NCBI GenBank assembly: GCA_026018925.1
Contig: JAKSZU010000004.1
Coordinates: 34,491,233 to 34,555,232 of the forward strand
From: Tupaia tana
Taxonomy: Eukaryota > Chordata > Mammalia > Scandentia > Tupaiidae
DNA: 64,000 bases
Direction of reading: 5' to 3'
A program made the translations under genes and the position numbers. The notes below the pieces were generated by a model. That model was not told where the DNA came from. It did no database searches and saw nothing but the letters and a program-made list of their open reading frames with translations. Below, one piece after another: positions 47,096 through 58,619 of the stretch; within the stretch, counting starts at the first letter, position 1, and each line of letters opens with the position of its first letter.

Positions 47096-47361
47096 GGGAC
47101 CAGAAGATGGCTTGATGGTTTTTTTTTTTTTTGCTGGACTCCAATGTAGTTGACTGTGGTTTGAGTCCTGGACCCAGTGGTTTAGAACACGATGGGCATG
47201 TATGCGTGTGTGCCTAAGATCCCAAGAGGAGAATGGAGGAGAAAGAATTGTGGCATGGCCATTTCCCCTTAGAGGTGATTTCTTGCTTTCTGTCTCTCTG
47301 TCTCTCTCTCTCTGTTTCTCCTCTCCAGTGAGCACATGGGCCCTATAGCAAAAAAGAGAAG
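47096..47361 (+). mobile_element. tRNA-SINE with poly-T in the head
   Basis: TSD gatgtggcaaatg and tatgtggcaaatg. A T13 run at 47120-47132 replaces the sequence between A box and anticodon-like region. Confidence 0.88.
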
Positions 47362-47975
47362 TATGTGGCAAATGGTAGATGCTTAATAAAAGTTATCTTC
47401 CCTCCTCTTCCTGTTACTCTTTCCTTCTCCAAAAAAATTAGACCAATAGTCTATACCACAGCTGACTCAGATTCAGGCTGTTAATGAATCACTTCATGTG
47501 TGTAAATAATTTGTCTGGTAAGTCTATGAAGTCCTCAAATGCATAGACTGCATGTCATGAGTCTGAAGCCTCTTTCTCCCTGTGTGGGGATTCAGATGAA
47601 GTTAGGGACATAATAGATGCTCTCCAAATAGTTGTCAGGTGAAATCTGATTCAGTGTTTCACCCACTTTCTCAGTTGTTTAAAAAAAAATACACACACAA
47701 AAACAAACAAACAAACAAACAAAAACAAAGAAGCTGCATAGGAAGTCCTTGAAGTCCTCGTGAAGGCTGGAGCTCCCACAGACCTGCTTGCTCTGAGGCT
47801 GCCCTCATCCTGGGGTTCTGTCTATCACTGTGACAATAGTTATGGCAGCAGTATTCTCCACCTACAGCCAGGGTCAGGTGGAGAGGAAGGCAGTGCATAG
47901 TCATGGCCTCAGTCTGAGTAATTGACAAGGCTCATCTTGTCGTGTGGCTATGGAGCCCCCAAATTCTAACATACC
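47362..47975. other. Unnamed DNA with (AAAC)n
   Basis: Contains (AAAC)n at 47692-47728. A possible weak L2 trace is at 47590-47640. No gene. Confidence 0.5.
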
Positions 47976-47979
47976 AGGC

Positions 47980-48256
47980 CTTTTTTTTTTTTAATTGATA
48001 GCATGTACACTCGAGAAACAGAGAAGGAGAGGAAGAGAGGGAGAGGGAGAGAGGGAAAGCATCCCCCAAATGGGGTGTGGTCATGCAGCAATTCATTCTC
48101 CTCCATTTCTCCATCCCATCAACATTTTGGGCATGCAGGCACATATGTCTGACATGTTTTTCAAGCCATCAGGGCAAGGATTTAGGTCATAGTTGGCCAT
48201 GTGGGATCTGGCTCCATATGCTCAGTGCTAAATTGCTGTGCTATAGGGCTGGCCCC
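47980..48256 (-). mobile_element. Old tRNA-SINE
   Basis: T12, gatagcatgtacactcgagaaacag, gtgtggtcatgcagcaattc, ending atagggctggcccc. Confidence 0.75.
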
Positions 48257-48298
48257 ATCGGGGACCCTTAATGACAGAACTAAGGATGTTAAAGGCAA

Positions 48299-48380
48299 GG
48301 CAGTCCAGCCTCAAACTCAAGAACCCCTTGCCTTAGCCTCCCAAGTTGCTGGGACTATAGGCACATGCCATTGCACCCAA
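48299..48380 (-). mobile_element. 7SL RNA-derived fragment
   Basis: On the plus strand gccttagcctcccaagttgc, then tgggactataggcacatgcc, preceded by ccagcctcaaactcaag. This is the reverse complement of the 5' Alu domain of 7SL RNA. About 80 bp is visible. It could be a monomeric 7SL SINE or a 7SL pseudogene. Confidence 0.8.
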
Positions 48381-48385
48381 GAATA

Positions 48386-49003
48386 CATTTTCAGTCACCA
48401 TGAAACCATATGGAAAACTGCAGTTTCACCCCAAGGGGAAATTTCTAGAGCTCACGTCAAATACCTATCTGAGGAACAAGAGCTGGTGATGTATTTACAT
48501 ATACCAATTCCCACAAATCACTAGAAGAGGGCTGCCCCTGAGGATGTTAATTCTAGAAATTACGCTTTGTACATGTGCAGAGCAGGTTCCCACCCTAAGG
48601 CAAAGAAGTACAGAAGCTGAAAATCTGTTAAACTAGTTCACCCTAAAATGGAAAGTCCTGACAAGATATAGCAGGGTCCGCTACCCGGTGGTACTGCTGG
48701 GTCCTAGCACAGTGTCTGGCCACAGCAAGCTTCTGTATTTTTCCACTAAATGAATGAATCCACAACTGCATCCACTTTAGAGTGGCCACAGCAAAAGTTG
48801 AAGAGGTAACCCATGGGTGCAACACACAATGGCAGAACACCCAAAGACGTAACTCCTCCCTGACCCCAGTTTGGGATTCAACTCTAACAGAACTTGGTCT
48901 TGAGGTCATGGGACTCCATTGTAATGTAGATGAAGTTGGTAGATGGAGTAGTTGGTTCTAAACTAACTGAATCTGAAGAGGCAACGAGACAGTCACCAAG
49001 GTC
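48386..49003. other. Unique intergenic DNA
   Basis: aaatgaatgaatcc near 48748 is a faint L2-like end. Otherwise unnamed. Confidence 0.45.
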
Positions 49004-49013
49004 TGTATTCATT

Positions 49014-49487
49014 CTTTTTTTTTTTTTTTTTTTTTTTTAAGAATTATTTTACGGGGACCAAGAAATGGCATAATGGTTACATCACTGAATTCCCATGTAG
49101 TTCACTGCAGTTCAAGTCCTGGGCCCGGCAGCTTAAAACTCATGCTAGGCATTTGTCGTGCGTGCCCAAAATCCTGAGGGAGAATGGAGAAGAAGGGGTT
49201 GCGACGTGGCCATCCCCCCGTGGGGGTGATTTCTTGCTTTCTGGCTCTCTGTCTCCAGTGAGTTCATGCACCATATAGCAAAAATCTTCCTCTCTCTCAA
49301 AACAAAATTATTATATTTAATATACTCTATTAATTCTTTTATAAGAATTATTTTATTTAACTTTATTTATTTTTATTATTATTTTTAATTTGATTAGTGA
49401 GAGAGAGGGAAAGTGAGAAAGCAAGCCAGCAGGTCCAGAATGCCAGTCATGTCCGGCATCTTTAACCACCACGCCACCTGTTGTCCC
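49014..49487 (-). mobile_element. Short tRNA-SINE split by a SINE
   Basis: Outer copy: T-run from 49014 and aagaattattttac, then after the insert the repeated tail and ttgattagtgagagag ... cgccacctgttgtcccc. Flanks gtattcattctt and gtattaattctt. Confidence 0.75.
49053..49310 (+). mobile_element. tRNA-SINE nested in a short SINE
   Basis: ggggaccaagaaatggcataatgg head, B box gttcaagtcc, tail at 49285-49310. Confidence 0.85.
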
Positions 49488-49516
49488 CTTGTATTAATTC
49501 TTTGTGGAAGGACTGT

Positions 49517-49965
49517 CTTTTTTTTTTTTTTTTAACAATTATATATTGGGGATCAGTAGTTAGTGTAATGGCTATGCCGCTGGACTCCCATGTAGTCAAC
49601 CGTAGTTCGAGTCCCAGACCTGGTGGCTTAAACTCACATCAGGTGCATGTGTGTGTGTGCCCAAGATCCTGAGAGGAGAATGGAGGAGAAGGGATTGCAG
49701 TGTGGCCATCCCCCCTGGGGGGTGATTTCTCACTTTCTGTCTCTCTGTCTCTCTCTGTCTTTCTGGTAAGCACGTGCTCTATAGCAAAAACCTCTCCAAA
49801 AAATTATATATTTAATTTTATTTATTATTATTATTTTCAAAATTTGCTGTAGGGCATGTGTGCTAGAGAGAGAAAAAAAGAAAGCAAGTTGTCAGGTCTG
49901 AGACTCAAACCACGGTCAACTAAATGGGAGTCCAGCACCCAACCACCATGCGCCCTGCTCACCCC
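49517..49965 (-). mobile_element. Short tRNA-SINE split by a SINE
   Basis: T17 at 49518-49534, then aacaattatatatt. Resumes at 49800 with attatatatttaattttatttatt, tttgctgtagggcatgtgtgc and accaccatgcgccctgctcacccc. Confidence 0.75.
49547..49799 (+). mobile_element. tRNA-SINE nested in a short SINE
   Basis: ggggatcagtagttagtgtaatgg head. TSD aattatatatt on both sides. Confidence 0.88.
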
Positions 49966-49968
49966 AAT

Positions 49969-50057
49969 TCACTTTATTAAGTGCCTTCAATCCATTAAGC
50001 ATGTGTTAGGCATTCCTTTGACAACCAGAAGAGAACTCTGAGAGCTTTTTCTCCCCT

Positions 50058-50111
<54 letters not shown>

Positions 50112-50262
50112 TTCCTTCCTCCTCCTTTTCTTTCCTCCCTTTATTGCTTTCTACCTCCAACAAAATTGCAGAATATGACAGTGGTACTATGAACGAAAGT
50201 ATCACAGTCCTGGAAGGTTCCGAGGTGGAGAAAACTTTTATTTAGGTTAGTTAGACATGTCT
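49969..50262 (-). repeat. Antisense L2-like relic with (TC)n
   Basis: tttattaagtgccttcaatcc...gcatgtgttaggcattcc resembles an L2 end. (TC)n fills 50064-50106. 50165-50262 resembles 51848-51932. Confidence 0.5.
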
Positions 50263-50942
50263 GTCTGCCTCCCTCCATTTCTCTTTCCTTTCTTCCTTTG
50301 TCTCTTTATTCTCTTTCTTTCTTTTCAACTTCCCTTTAATCTTTGATCATTATTTTATTAATTAAGTTTTTTCAGATACCAGTTAGCAGAAACTGACTGT
50401 GGTTTCATCAAATCAAAGGGGAATTGGTTGGAAGACTGTGGGCTCACAGAATTTCCAGAAAGTCCAGGGACTATGTTTAGAACAGAGGCTAGAGCTGAGA
50501 AAACCGCAGAGGGCCAGAAAACCAGAGCCCTGTCCACCACCACTTAGAGGGAGGGACTGTGACCGGACACCGCCTGCCGATACCGATGTGGCCACTCTCA
50601 GGCTCCTCCTCTCTCCCAATTATGGCTATGAGAAAAGAATTTTAATGACCTTTCACTTTTGGCCATTTGTCATTGCTTTCTGAGTCTAAGTCTAGGGTGA
50701 GAGTGTTCAATTGGCTGATCTTGAGTTACAAGTTAGGGCTGTGGCCAACAGGAAACCAGGAGAAAAAGACAGGGCACTGTCTTCACCAAGCTCCCCCACA
50801 GGCCATCCCCTCATGGAAAGGGAGGTTGAAGATGGATAGCCCAACCTGCAAATGCCCACTGCATCTATGCACAGCTAGTTTCTCTCATTCTGCCTTCTTG
50901 AAGAGACCACACCTCAATGGCCCCACAGTTACTGAGAATCTT
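50263..50942. other. Unique intergenic DNA
   Basis: Pyrimidine-rich 50263-50340, then unnamed sequence with a 94-codon frame (50399-50683) lacking homology. Confidence 0.5.
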
Positions 50943-51170
50943 AAAGTGGTGTGGAGATTAAGGTGACTGGATCACACATGGCTGACTGGGCAGTTCGAGT
51001 CCTGGAACTGGGCGCACGCGTGTGCATGTCCAAAATCCCAAGAGGAGAATGGAGGAGAAGGAATTGCGGTGTGGCCATCCACCTTGGGGGATGATTTTCT
51101 ACTTTTCCCATTTCTCTTTCTCTCTCTAGCAACTGCATGAGCCCTATAACAAACTGGGGGGAAAAAAAGT
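50943..51170 (+). mobile_element. tRNA-SINE with deleted head start
   Basis: gtggtgtggagattaaggtgactgg; B box gttcgagtcc. The body lacks the segment after the B box. Confidence 0.75.
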
Positions 51171-51231
51171 GAAAAGTACAACCTGAGAGTCTGCAAACCT
51201 AATGACCCCAATTTAAACAATGCTAGGCTTT

Positions 51232-51488
51232 TAATTCTTTTGCAGTTAACTTTATAGAGGGCTTGTGCTCTCTGAAGAGACAGAGAGAGGGACAGTGAGA
51301 AAACACCCTCCACGGGGCATGGTCATGCCCTAATCCCTTCTCCTGCAATTCTCCCTCCTTTCGGGATTTTGGGCATGTATGTACATGCACCTGGTATGTT
51401 TCTCAAGCCACTGAGTCCGAGACTTGAACTGCTTGCTGGACCATGTGGGATTCTGCCACCTTAACCATCATGTCACAGGCTGGCTCCA
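51232..51488 (-). mobile_element. tRNA-SINE, older head variant
   Basis: agttaactttatagagggcttgtgc to ccttaaccatcatgtcacaggctggctcc. Confidence 0.78.
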
Positions 51489-51720
51489 GGCCTTTCATTT
51501 TACCCAGCTACAGGAAGAAGGGGAAAGGAAAAAACATATTTTACCCTGATTTCAAAATCTGCTGTTGAAAGTTCTGAAGCACTTGGTGATAACTAAATGA
51601 TTCTGTAAACCAAATGTGGCTCTGTAGTTTTCCATGAGCTGAAGGACACACAGGAAATCCTCCTCCCTCCCTGCCTTCCCTTCTTTCCTCTTTCCCTTTC
51701 TTCCATGATGTCATTAATTT

Positions 51721-51932
51721 ATGCATACATATGTTCAGTAAACATTTATTGCGTATCTACTATTTCGCAAAGCCTGTACTAGGTGTAGAAGAAACCAAAA
51801 CCAGAAGAGAATTCCTCAGGAAAAGCCTAGATAGAACGAAATGACAGAATATGAATTGATACAATGAAAGTAAGTGTCATAGAGCTCTGAGGTGGGGAAA
51901 CTTTTTATTTAGTTTAGTAAGACACATCTGCC
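51721..51932 (-). repeat. Antisense L2 3' end
   Basis: gttcagtaaacatttattgcgtatctac, gcctgtactaggtgtagaag. The distal half resembles 50165-50262. Confidence 0.6.
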
Positions 51933-52340
51933 TGTGGGTGGTAGATTTACAATGGAAAACAAAATATTCTTGGCGGCAAAGGTACTGGAATTCTTTCAAG
52001 GCAAAAAGCCCCCTAGTCCTACCTAACAGAGCGAGTCACCTTCCACTTGCCACCAGTGGGGGGCGACAACATGATAGAGTAAAGCTGGCCCTTGGAAAAG
52101 GAATCCAACAGGAAACATCTAAGCTCCTTATGTAGGAGCTGGAAAAAAAAAAAGTCTGGCAGTAAAATTTTTTTCTCTCTCTCATAGAAAGCTGTTTCAA
52201 AACTTTACAGTTTATTCTCAGAAAGTAGGGAGGAAATTCACATGAAAAATTAGATTCAGTATAAAATCAATGGCATTTGGGCTACAATAACAAGTCTAAG
52301 AGACAAAAAATATAACAAAAATATTCCTCAGTGTTAACAT
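51933..52340. other. Unnamed intergenic DNA
   Basis: Includes agtggggggcgacaacatg at 52055-52073. No repeat or gene recognised. Confidence 0.45.
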
Positions 52341-52351
52341 ATAGTAATGTG

Positions 52352-52603
52352 GGGGTCAGCCGGTGGTGTAGTGGTTAAGGCACTGGACTCCCACATAGCC
52401 AGTTGTGGTTTGAGTCTCAGATTAGGCAGCTTGAATCTCATGCCAGGCGCATGCATGTACATGCCCAAAATCCTGACAGAAGAATGACAGAGAAGGGACC
52501 AAAGCATGGCCATCCCCCTTGGGGGTGATTTCTCATTTTCTTTCTATCTGTCTCTACACCGAATGCACATACCCTATAGGAAAAAAATCTCTCTTAAAAA
52601 AAT
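52352..52603 (+). mobile_element. tRNA-SINE, full-length class
   Basis: TSD atagtaatgtg and acagtaatgtg. Head ggggtcagccggtggtgtagtgg. Confidence 0.88.
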
Positions 52604-54040
52604 ACAGTAATGTGTCTTTATGGGTCAATTGATTAGCAATATTTATAGGTCAACTATCTGGTGTTCTCAGGACATGGGGATGTTCAAAGAAGACAACACA
52701 TTTTCAAAAGAAAAATAAAGTTCAAGGTTTTTTTTGCCTTTTTTCCCCCGCTTGACCCCATGGTGATGAATTTAACATTTTTATTCTGGGATCTACTTTA
52801 TAGTGTATAGAAAGTAAACATGATCTGCCAACACTGCTTCTGCAGTGTAACTTTAGGTTGCTGATCTACACAAATATCTTCATACTCAAGAAAATTGCAA
52901 GATGATTTCCCCAATTGAATTGTCTCAATTGTTAATCTACCAATTCATCAATAGTACTTATACTTTAATATTTACATTCTCTGGTTTATAATTTTAATAC
53001 GAAATCTCACAAAGCTATGTAATTTTATTATGCATATGGTAAATTATAGAATTTATTAAGAAACTATAAAGTAACCTAATAGTTTATAATAAGGCAGGAT
53101 GACTCTGTAATAGTTGTTTTTTTTTAAATTAATTAATTAATTAATTTTTACATTTTTCCACAAACATTTACTTTACATATCAAAAAAATTTAGGCTCATA
53201 CTCCATAGTTCTTGACAGTTAATAAGTAACTTTCAAAATTTCAAAACACTGAAATTTAAAGATAATGTTCAAAATATTTCTTAAAATTTTGTTTGTGACT
53301 ATAACAGCAGGAACAGTATGGTTTTAAATATTTTTGAGAAAAATATTTACATGTCAACTACTCATATTGTTGAAAAGCAAATGCCCAGCTCACAAGTCAC
53401 ACATAAACCTTCTCAATTCAGCCCTGCCTACCAAGTATTCTGTGATCTACCATCTGGAGGCAAAGATCAGTCTCTTTTTCATCCTTCAAAGTCTTTCAAG
53501 ATAATCCTCTGGTGTGGTTGCTCTTTTGCAATCTCTGCTGATTACAATGCTGGACTGGAAAAGTCCAGGTTATTTTATGTTATAAATTCTCTCATATATC
53601 TTCTCTAATCCTCTCTGCCAGGCAGAACTATTTACGGTGCCAGGCCACCTTTCTAAGAGCTTCTGTTGGCTTACTTGAGATCCACCTTAGTTCCATAGTT
53701 TTCTGGTTGATCTTCAGATATGACATTCCAATCAAAGCCCTGCCCAATAATGAGTATTTCCAATCTCTGATTCAATGCAAAAATCATTATCAAACTTATT
53801 CAAATAACCCTTCTGCCACAAAATAAGAATACTCCCAAATATTTCCAACTCAAGAGGGGGTTCAGGAAGGAAGAAAAGTTTATATTTCCACTTAAAAAAA
53901 AACAAACAAGAAAAATATTTTAACAAATTGCTGAACCTATCAATAACTCAAAAGAAAGTAAAATGTTTAGCTTGGGAAAACAAAGCATAGTAAAAAAAAT
54001 CAGTAATGTTTTATTCGAAAGTCATAAAATTCTATTTCGC
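52604..54040. other. AT-rich unique DNA
   Basis: (TTAA)n-like tract at 53125-53147. No SINE, LTR or gene recognised in 1.4 kb. Confidence 0.5.
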
Positions 54041-54049
54041 CAGTTCAGT

Positions 54050-54690
54050 CTTATGTCCAAACTCTCTTCTGTTGAATATGCAGTGTTGCTGTGGTCCAAT
54101 CTTTCAGTTTAAATCCTGGAAGTTAACATTCAACATTTTTATTGATATTTCTTGTCCCTAGCATTAAATTGATTGTTTTCTTGGTTGCCTTCTGTATGTG
54201 TCTTTAGTTTTCCTGGTAGAGCACTCTTTTCAGAACTTCTTGAAGAGTGGGTCTGCTACTGGTAAATTCTTTCAGGTCTTATTTATCTGAGAATGTTTTT
54301 ATTCTTTCTTTCCATAAGAAAGATAATCTTGCTGGGTATAGTATTCTTGGTTGAAACTGGTTTTCACTTAACGCTTTGAATATATGTTCCCATTCTTTCC
54401 TTGCTCATATTTTTTCTGATGAGAGGTCTGAGGTTAGCCTGATGGGATAACCTTTATAAGTAACCTGACATTTTTCTCTTGCCAATTTTAGTATCTTGTC
54501 TGTCTGTAGATTTGACCAGTCTGGCTATGATGTGCCTTGGAGAAGATCTTCTTGGGTTGATTCTATTAGGGGTCCTTTGTATTTCTCAGGTCTGGATATT
54601 TGAATGCCTCTTTAGATTTGGAAAGTTTTCTTCCAAAATTTCATGGAATGGAGTATCAATGCCCTTATTAGTTTCCTCACTTTAATTCTC
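54050..54690. mobile_element. L1-derived relic
   Basis: cttgctgggtatagtattcttggttg, ctgatgagaggtctgaggttagcctgatggg and ctggctatgatgtgccttggagaag are typical of an L1 untranslated segment. Orientation not fixed. Confidence 0.6.
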
Positions 54691-54799
54691 TTTTCTGTGA
54701 ACTGTGGAAACAATAGTTCATATTTTTTAGGAATCTAGTAAAGATTAAGTATAATAAAGGATGTAAATTGTCAAGAACAGTTTTTTGCTTATAACAGTT

Positions 54800-55010
54800 G
54801 TTCAAGACGACTGCTCATGAAAGAAAAGATTACTTCATGCCGGGTAGTCAGAGGAGGCTTCCTGGAGGAAAAGAACCTCCATAAAGGATTAATTATATTT
54901 GAAAAGAATACAGAGGCAGGCATTCTAGCAAAAGCCCACACATATAAGCAAGGCATGAAGGTAGAAATGTGAAAAGCATGCTCAAGAGAAGACATAATCC
55001 CTGATCAAAT
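54800..55010 (-). repeat. Antisense L2 relic
   Basis: gggtagtcagaggaggcttcctggagg and acagaggcaggcattctagc fit the reverse of L2 'cctcagagaggccttccctgacc'. Confidence 0.55.
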
Positions 55011-55300
55011 AAAAAACATAGAAAGCCCATTAGATGCAAGGATGGTCACACTGCGACAGCCAAAATGGTGGCTGGGTCATGACACAAGCCACTTCTCTTT
55101 CTAGGTCTCAGCCTATGGGTCAGTAGGTTTGGAGAAGAGCAGTTTCTCGTCAGGGACTTTTTCAATGCTGACATTTTCTAAGTCCAAATTTGTTCCATAG
55201 TAGATTAAAATAAATACGTGAGCCCACACGTTTGCATAACTCCAGAGGGTTTTGATGTTGACATGCAAACATCTCTGTGCTTACATCAGGAGGCAAGATT
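55011..55300. other. Unnamed intergenic DNA
   Basis: No feature recognised. Confidence 0.4.
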
Positions 55301-55304
55301 TTCT

Positions 55305-55402
55305 TTAAGTCATTCATTGATCCATTCTTTGATTCTTTCACCCATCTATTCATCCATCGAATATTTACTAAGCGCCTACTATGTGCAAAACACTGTTATG
55401 GA
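55305..55402 (-). repeat. Antisense L2 3' end
   Basis: cattcattgatccattctttg..., aatatttactaagcgcctactatgtgc. Confidence 0.7.
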
Positions 55403-55417
55403 TGCCAGGGCTTCCTC

Positions 55418-55755
55418 TCCAAAACCAAGATCTGACCATGTTCTAGCCCTGCTTCAATACTTTCAGTGATTCCCCATTGCCAAGAGCAAACTCCAGACCA
55501 CGTACACCATGCGCTTCTCTCTCCCCAAGCCTTTGCAATTTTCCATTTTGGCATTGTCCTTCCTAGTGATCCAAACTAGCCAATATCTAGTGATGTAGGT
55601 TCTTTTTAAATGTCCCTTCCTCTCTGAAATTGTCACCAAGCCTGCCTTGGTTCTCATCTCTACATTTACACCAGCATAATGCACTCTTCTTTGTGTTCAT
55701 ATAGCTCCTCATACCTCTGTTACCGCATTTGTTGCTTTTTATTTTAGTTCATTGT
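55418..55755 (+). repeat. Sense L2 segment
   Basis: gatctgaccatgttctagccctgc, gattccccattgccaagagcaaactcc, cctttgcaattttcc, ttgtcaccaagcctgccttgg. It faces the antisense L2 end just before it. Confidence 0.75.
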
Positions 55756-55781
55756 GTAGTTTTCTCTCCTGCTAGATTTTT

Positions 55782-56031
55782 TATTTTCTGAGAGATTTTT
55801 GCTATAGGGCATGTGTGCTTGCCAGAGAGAGACAGAGAGAGAGAAAGTGAGAAGTCACTCTCCAGGGGGGATAGCCATACTGCAATCCCTTCTCCTCCAT
55901 TCTCCCCTTGGGATCTTGGGTATGCATGCATATGCGCCTGGCATGAGTTTTAAGTCACCAGATCTAGGACTTGAACCATAGTACACTACATGGGAGTCCA
56001 GCAACGTAACCAGTACGTCATCTCCTACCCC
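55782..56031 (-). mobile_element. tRNA-SINE, full-length class
   Basis: TSD ctcctgctagattttt and ctcctactagattttt. Confidence 0.9.
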
Positions 56032-56184
56032 CTCCTACTAGATTTTTAATACAAGGAGGCAGGAACAGGGTTTTATTCATTTTTATAACCTTAGCACCTG
56101 GCATGCTGCTTGGCATATGAGAGATAATTAAACACTTGATGAATGAGTTTGTTGAAGGTTGGAAGTGAGTGGGAATGATGATAT

Positions 56185-56385
56185 GAATAATATTGACAAT
56201 GACAGTGGCTACCTTATATCATGTACTTCTTCCCTGCCAAACTCTGAGCCAAGGGCTATATGTCTGTCCTCTGTTTAATCTTCACAATGCTCTATGAGGT
56301 AGGGCCATAGGGGCATGGTAAGGCATGACATCTCCAGAGTCATAGAGGTCAGGGTTTGAACTTTGGCTCCATGAGTGCATGGAAC
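56185..56385 (-). repeat. MIR SINE relic
   Basis: ctgagccaagggctatatg, tttaatcttcacaatgctctatgaggtaggg, catagaggtcagggtttgaac. Confidence 0.72.
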
Positions 56386-56554
56386 ACACCTGCACTGTGT
56401 GTCCTGCTAAGGAGCCCTGGCTGAGGGGCTGAGTGAGGCAAATATTCCCTCTGACTGCCAAGAAATGGGGCTGCATCTGCCCAGGGGAAGACAGTGCTCT
56501 TTTCAAATGTGTAAAAGGGCACGCTTCGGACAAGCACAGCCTTTGTCTAGCTCC

Positions 56555-56765
56555 ACCTTTGCCAACTGTGTGGTCTTGCACCAGTTAGTTAATCCACTTT
56601 TTGCCTGGACCTCTTTACCTGAAGAATGGGATTATAACACACCCCCTAGTCCCATTAGGCTCTCATTTGGATTAGATAGGAAAATGCATGTGAAATGCTT
56701 GGCATCTGTCTCACATTTGTATCCAGTAAATGTTCATTGTTATTAGTATAACTACCAGTAGTAAG
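56555..56765 (+). repeat. MIR SINE relic
   Basis: tttgccaactgtgtggtcttgcacc, ggacctctttacctgaagaatggg, gaaatgcttggcatctgtc. Confidence 0.75.
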
Positions 56766-56858
56766 AGCCTTATTTCCCAAAGAGGAGAATTTAGAGAAAA
56801 ATGAGTTGGTCAAGAACAGAATGTGGGAACACTCCTCCATTTAGAAGTAGCAGAAAAA

Positions 56859-57122
56859 GGGACCAGCAGTTAGCGTAACGGCTATGTTGCTGGACCACCA
56901 CATAGTCGACCGTGGTTCGAGTTCCGGACCCAGTGGCTTAAATTCACGCCGGGCATGTGTGCGTGCGTGCCCAAAATCCTGAGAGGAGAATGGAGGAGAA
57001 GGGATTGCGGCATGGCCATCCCCCCTGGAGGATGATTTCTCGCTTTCTGTCTCTCTGTCTCTCTCTGTCTGGCGAATGCACACACCCTATAACAAAAACC
57101 TCTCCAAAAAAAAAAAAGAAGA
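56859..57122 (+). mobile_element. Young tRNA-SINE
   Basis: TSD agaagtagcagaaaaa at 56843-56858 and 57123-57138. Canonical ggttcgagttcc B box. Confidence 0.93.
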
Positions 57123-57407
57123 AGAAGTAGCAGAAAAAAAGCCAGGAGAGAGAAGGGCTGAATATGTAGTACAAGAGTGAGTTAGAGGAGATACTTATCA
57201 AGTGTCAAGAGTTTCTGAAAAGTTAAGGGAAGAGGCTGGAAAAAATCCCTTAGATCTGACCATTAGAAATCATTAGTGACTTTTGAATGACAAGTACCAT
57301 GAACACAGTAGTAGAGGAAACCAGAGTGCTGTGGACTAAGGAGGCAAGAAGTGAAAAGGTTAAAATAGTATCTCTGGACTTTTTAACAGAAATTGCAGTG
57401 TGAAGTG

Positions 57408-57775
57408 CTGTGGTCTGAATGCTTATGTCACCCCCATTTCCCCCAAGTTCATGCTGAAATCTTCAACCACAGGGTGATGGTATTCAAAGGTAGAACTTTT
57501 GGGAAGTTATTAGCTCATGGGGCCAATTCCCCCCATGAATGGGATTAGTGCCCTTATACAAAAGACCATGAGATACCCCTTGACCCTTTCACTGTGTGAG
57601 AACACAGCAAGAATGCCCATCTATAAGCCAGAAGTTGATCCTTTTTCAGACATCAAATCTGTCTTGATACTGGACTTTTCCCAGCCACCAGAACTCTGAG
57701 AAATACATTACTTTATTTTAAAAGCTACTTAGTTTATGGTATTTTATCATACCAGTTTGAAGAGACTAAGGCACA
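57408..57775 (+). mobile_element. MaLR-type solo LTR
   Basis: gctgtggtctgaatgcttatgtc, cacagggtgatggtattcaaagg, catgaatgggattagtgcccttatac, cagccaccagaactctgagaaatac, gtttatggtattttatcat. No internal region. Confidence 0.85.
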
Positions 57776-57860
57776 AAGAGTGAGAGACATATTGGTTAAT
57801 TGTTTGAGGGGATATAAGATTGATGAGCACCTCCATAAGAACTTTATTTAAGGAGATGAG

Positions 57861-57872
57861 CCCCCCCCCCCC
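57861..57872 (+). repeat. Homopolymer C12
   Basis: Uninterrupted 12-C run at the start of the repeated segment 57850-58610. Confidence 0.95.
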
Positions 57873-57889
57873 TCAAAAGGCCAGATAAA

Positions 57890-58615
57890 TGGAGCTCTAG
57901 GGCAACATGAACTGTCCCTGACCCCAAATATGTCTGGAGAATCTGGCCATCTCTCCAGACTCCTCAGGTAACAAGGAGTATAACTTGCATCAATACCCAA
58001 CTCTTGGATGGGTCTCTCTTTTATGTAAGCAGAGGGGAGTGTTGAATGTACTTTTTTAAGGCAGATAACTTGTTAAAACAACCAAATGCACATGCAAACT
58101 AGGTTGGGGGATGGGTCAAAGACTCAGGTGGATGGACTCATGGGTGGAGGAGATGGAGAAAGTATTGGTGAAGACACATAGGTGAGTCAAGGTTGTAGCA
58201 GAAGGAAGTGGAAGGACTCTCTGGATGACCTGTCACTCTTGGAACAGCAAGAGGCAAAGTCTTCTGAGAAGACTGTGGTCAAAAGGTGAGGGGCAGTGCA
58301 TTGGTCAGGATGGGCTAGTGCTGCAACATATAGTCCCCGAGTTTAGTGGTTTGCTATAATGGAAGCTCCTCTTCACAGCAAGTCCAGACAGTGGGTTTGG
58401 AGGAGCCTCTGCTCCATGCTGTGATCAAGGACCCAGGACTCATCATTTTATGACTATCTCATTCTGTGGGATCTCAAAATTATTTTCTGGACCTTCTACA
58501 TACACTAGAAAACAAGGAACAGGAGAAAGACTGTGGAGGATTGCACAGAAGATTTTATAGGTCACTCCTGGAGGTGTTGCACCTCACTTTTGCTCATTTT
58601 CCATTAGCCAAACCT
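57890..58615 (+). repeat. Unnamed repeat, copy A
   Basis: Two blocks resemble 59921-60680 in the same order: 57915-57995 (accccaaatatgtctgg...) and 58481-58600 (ttattttctggaccttctac..., gtcactcctggaggtg). Confidence 0.65.
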
Positions 58616-58619
58616 CAGT

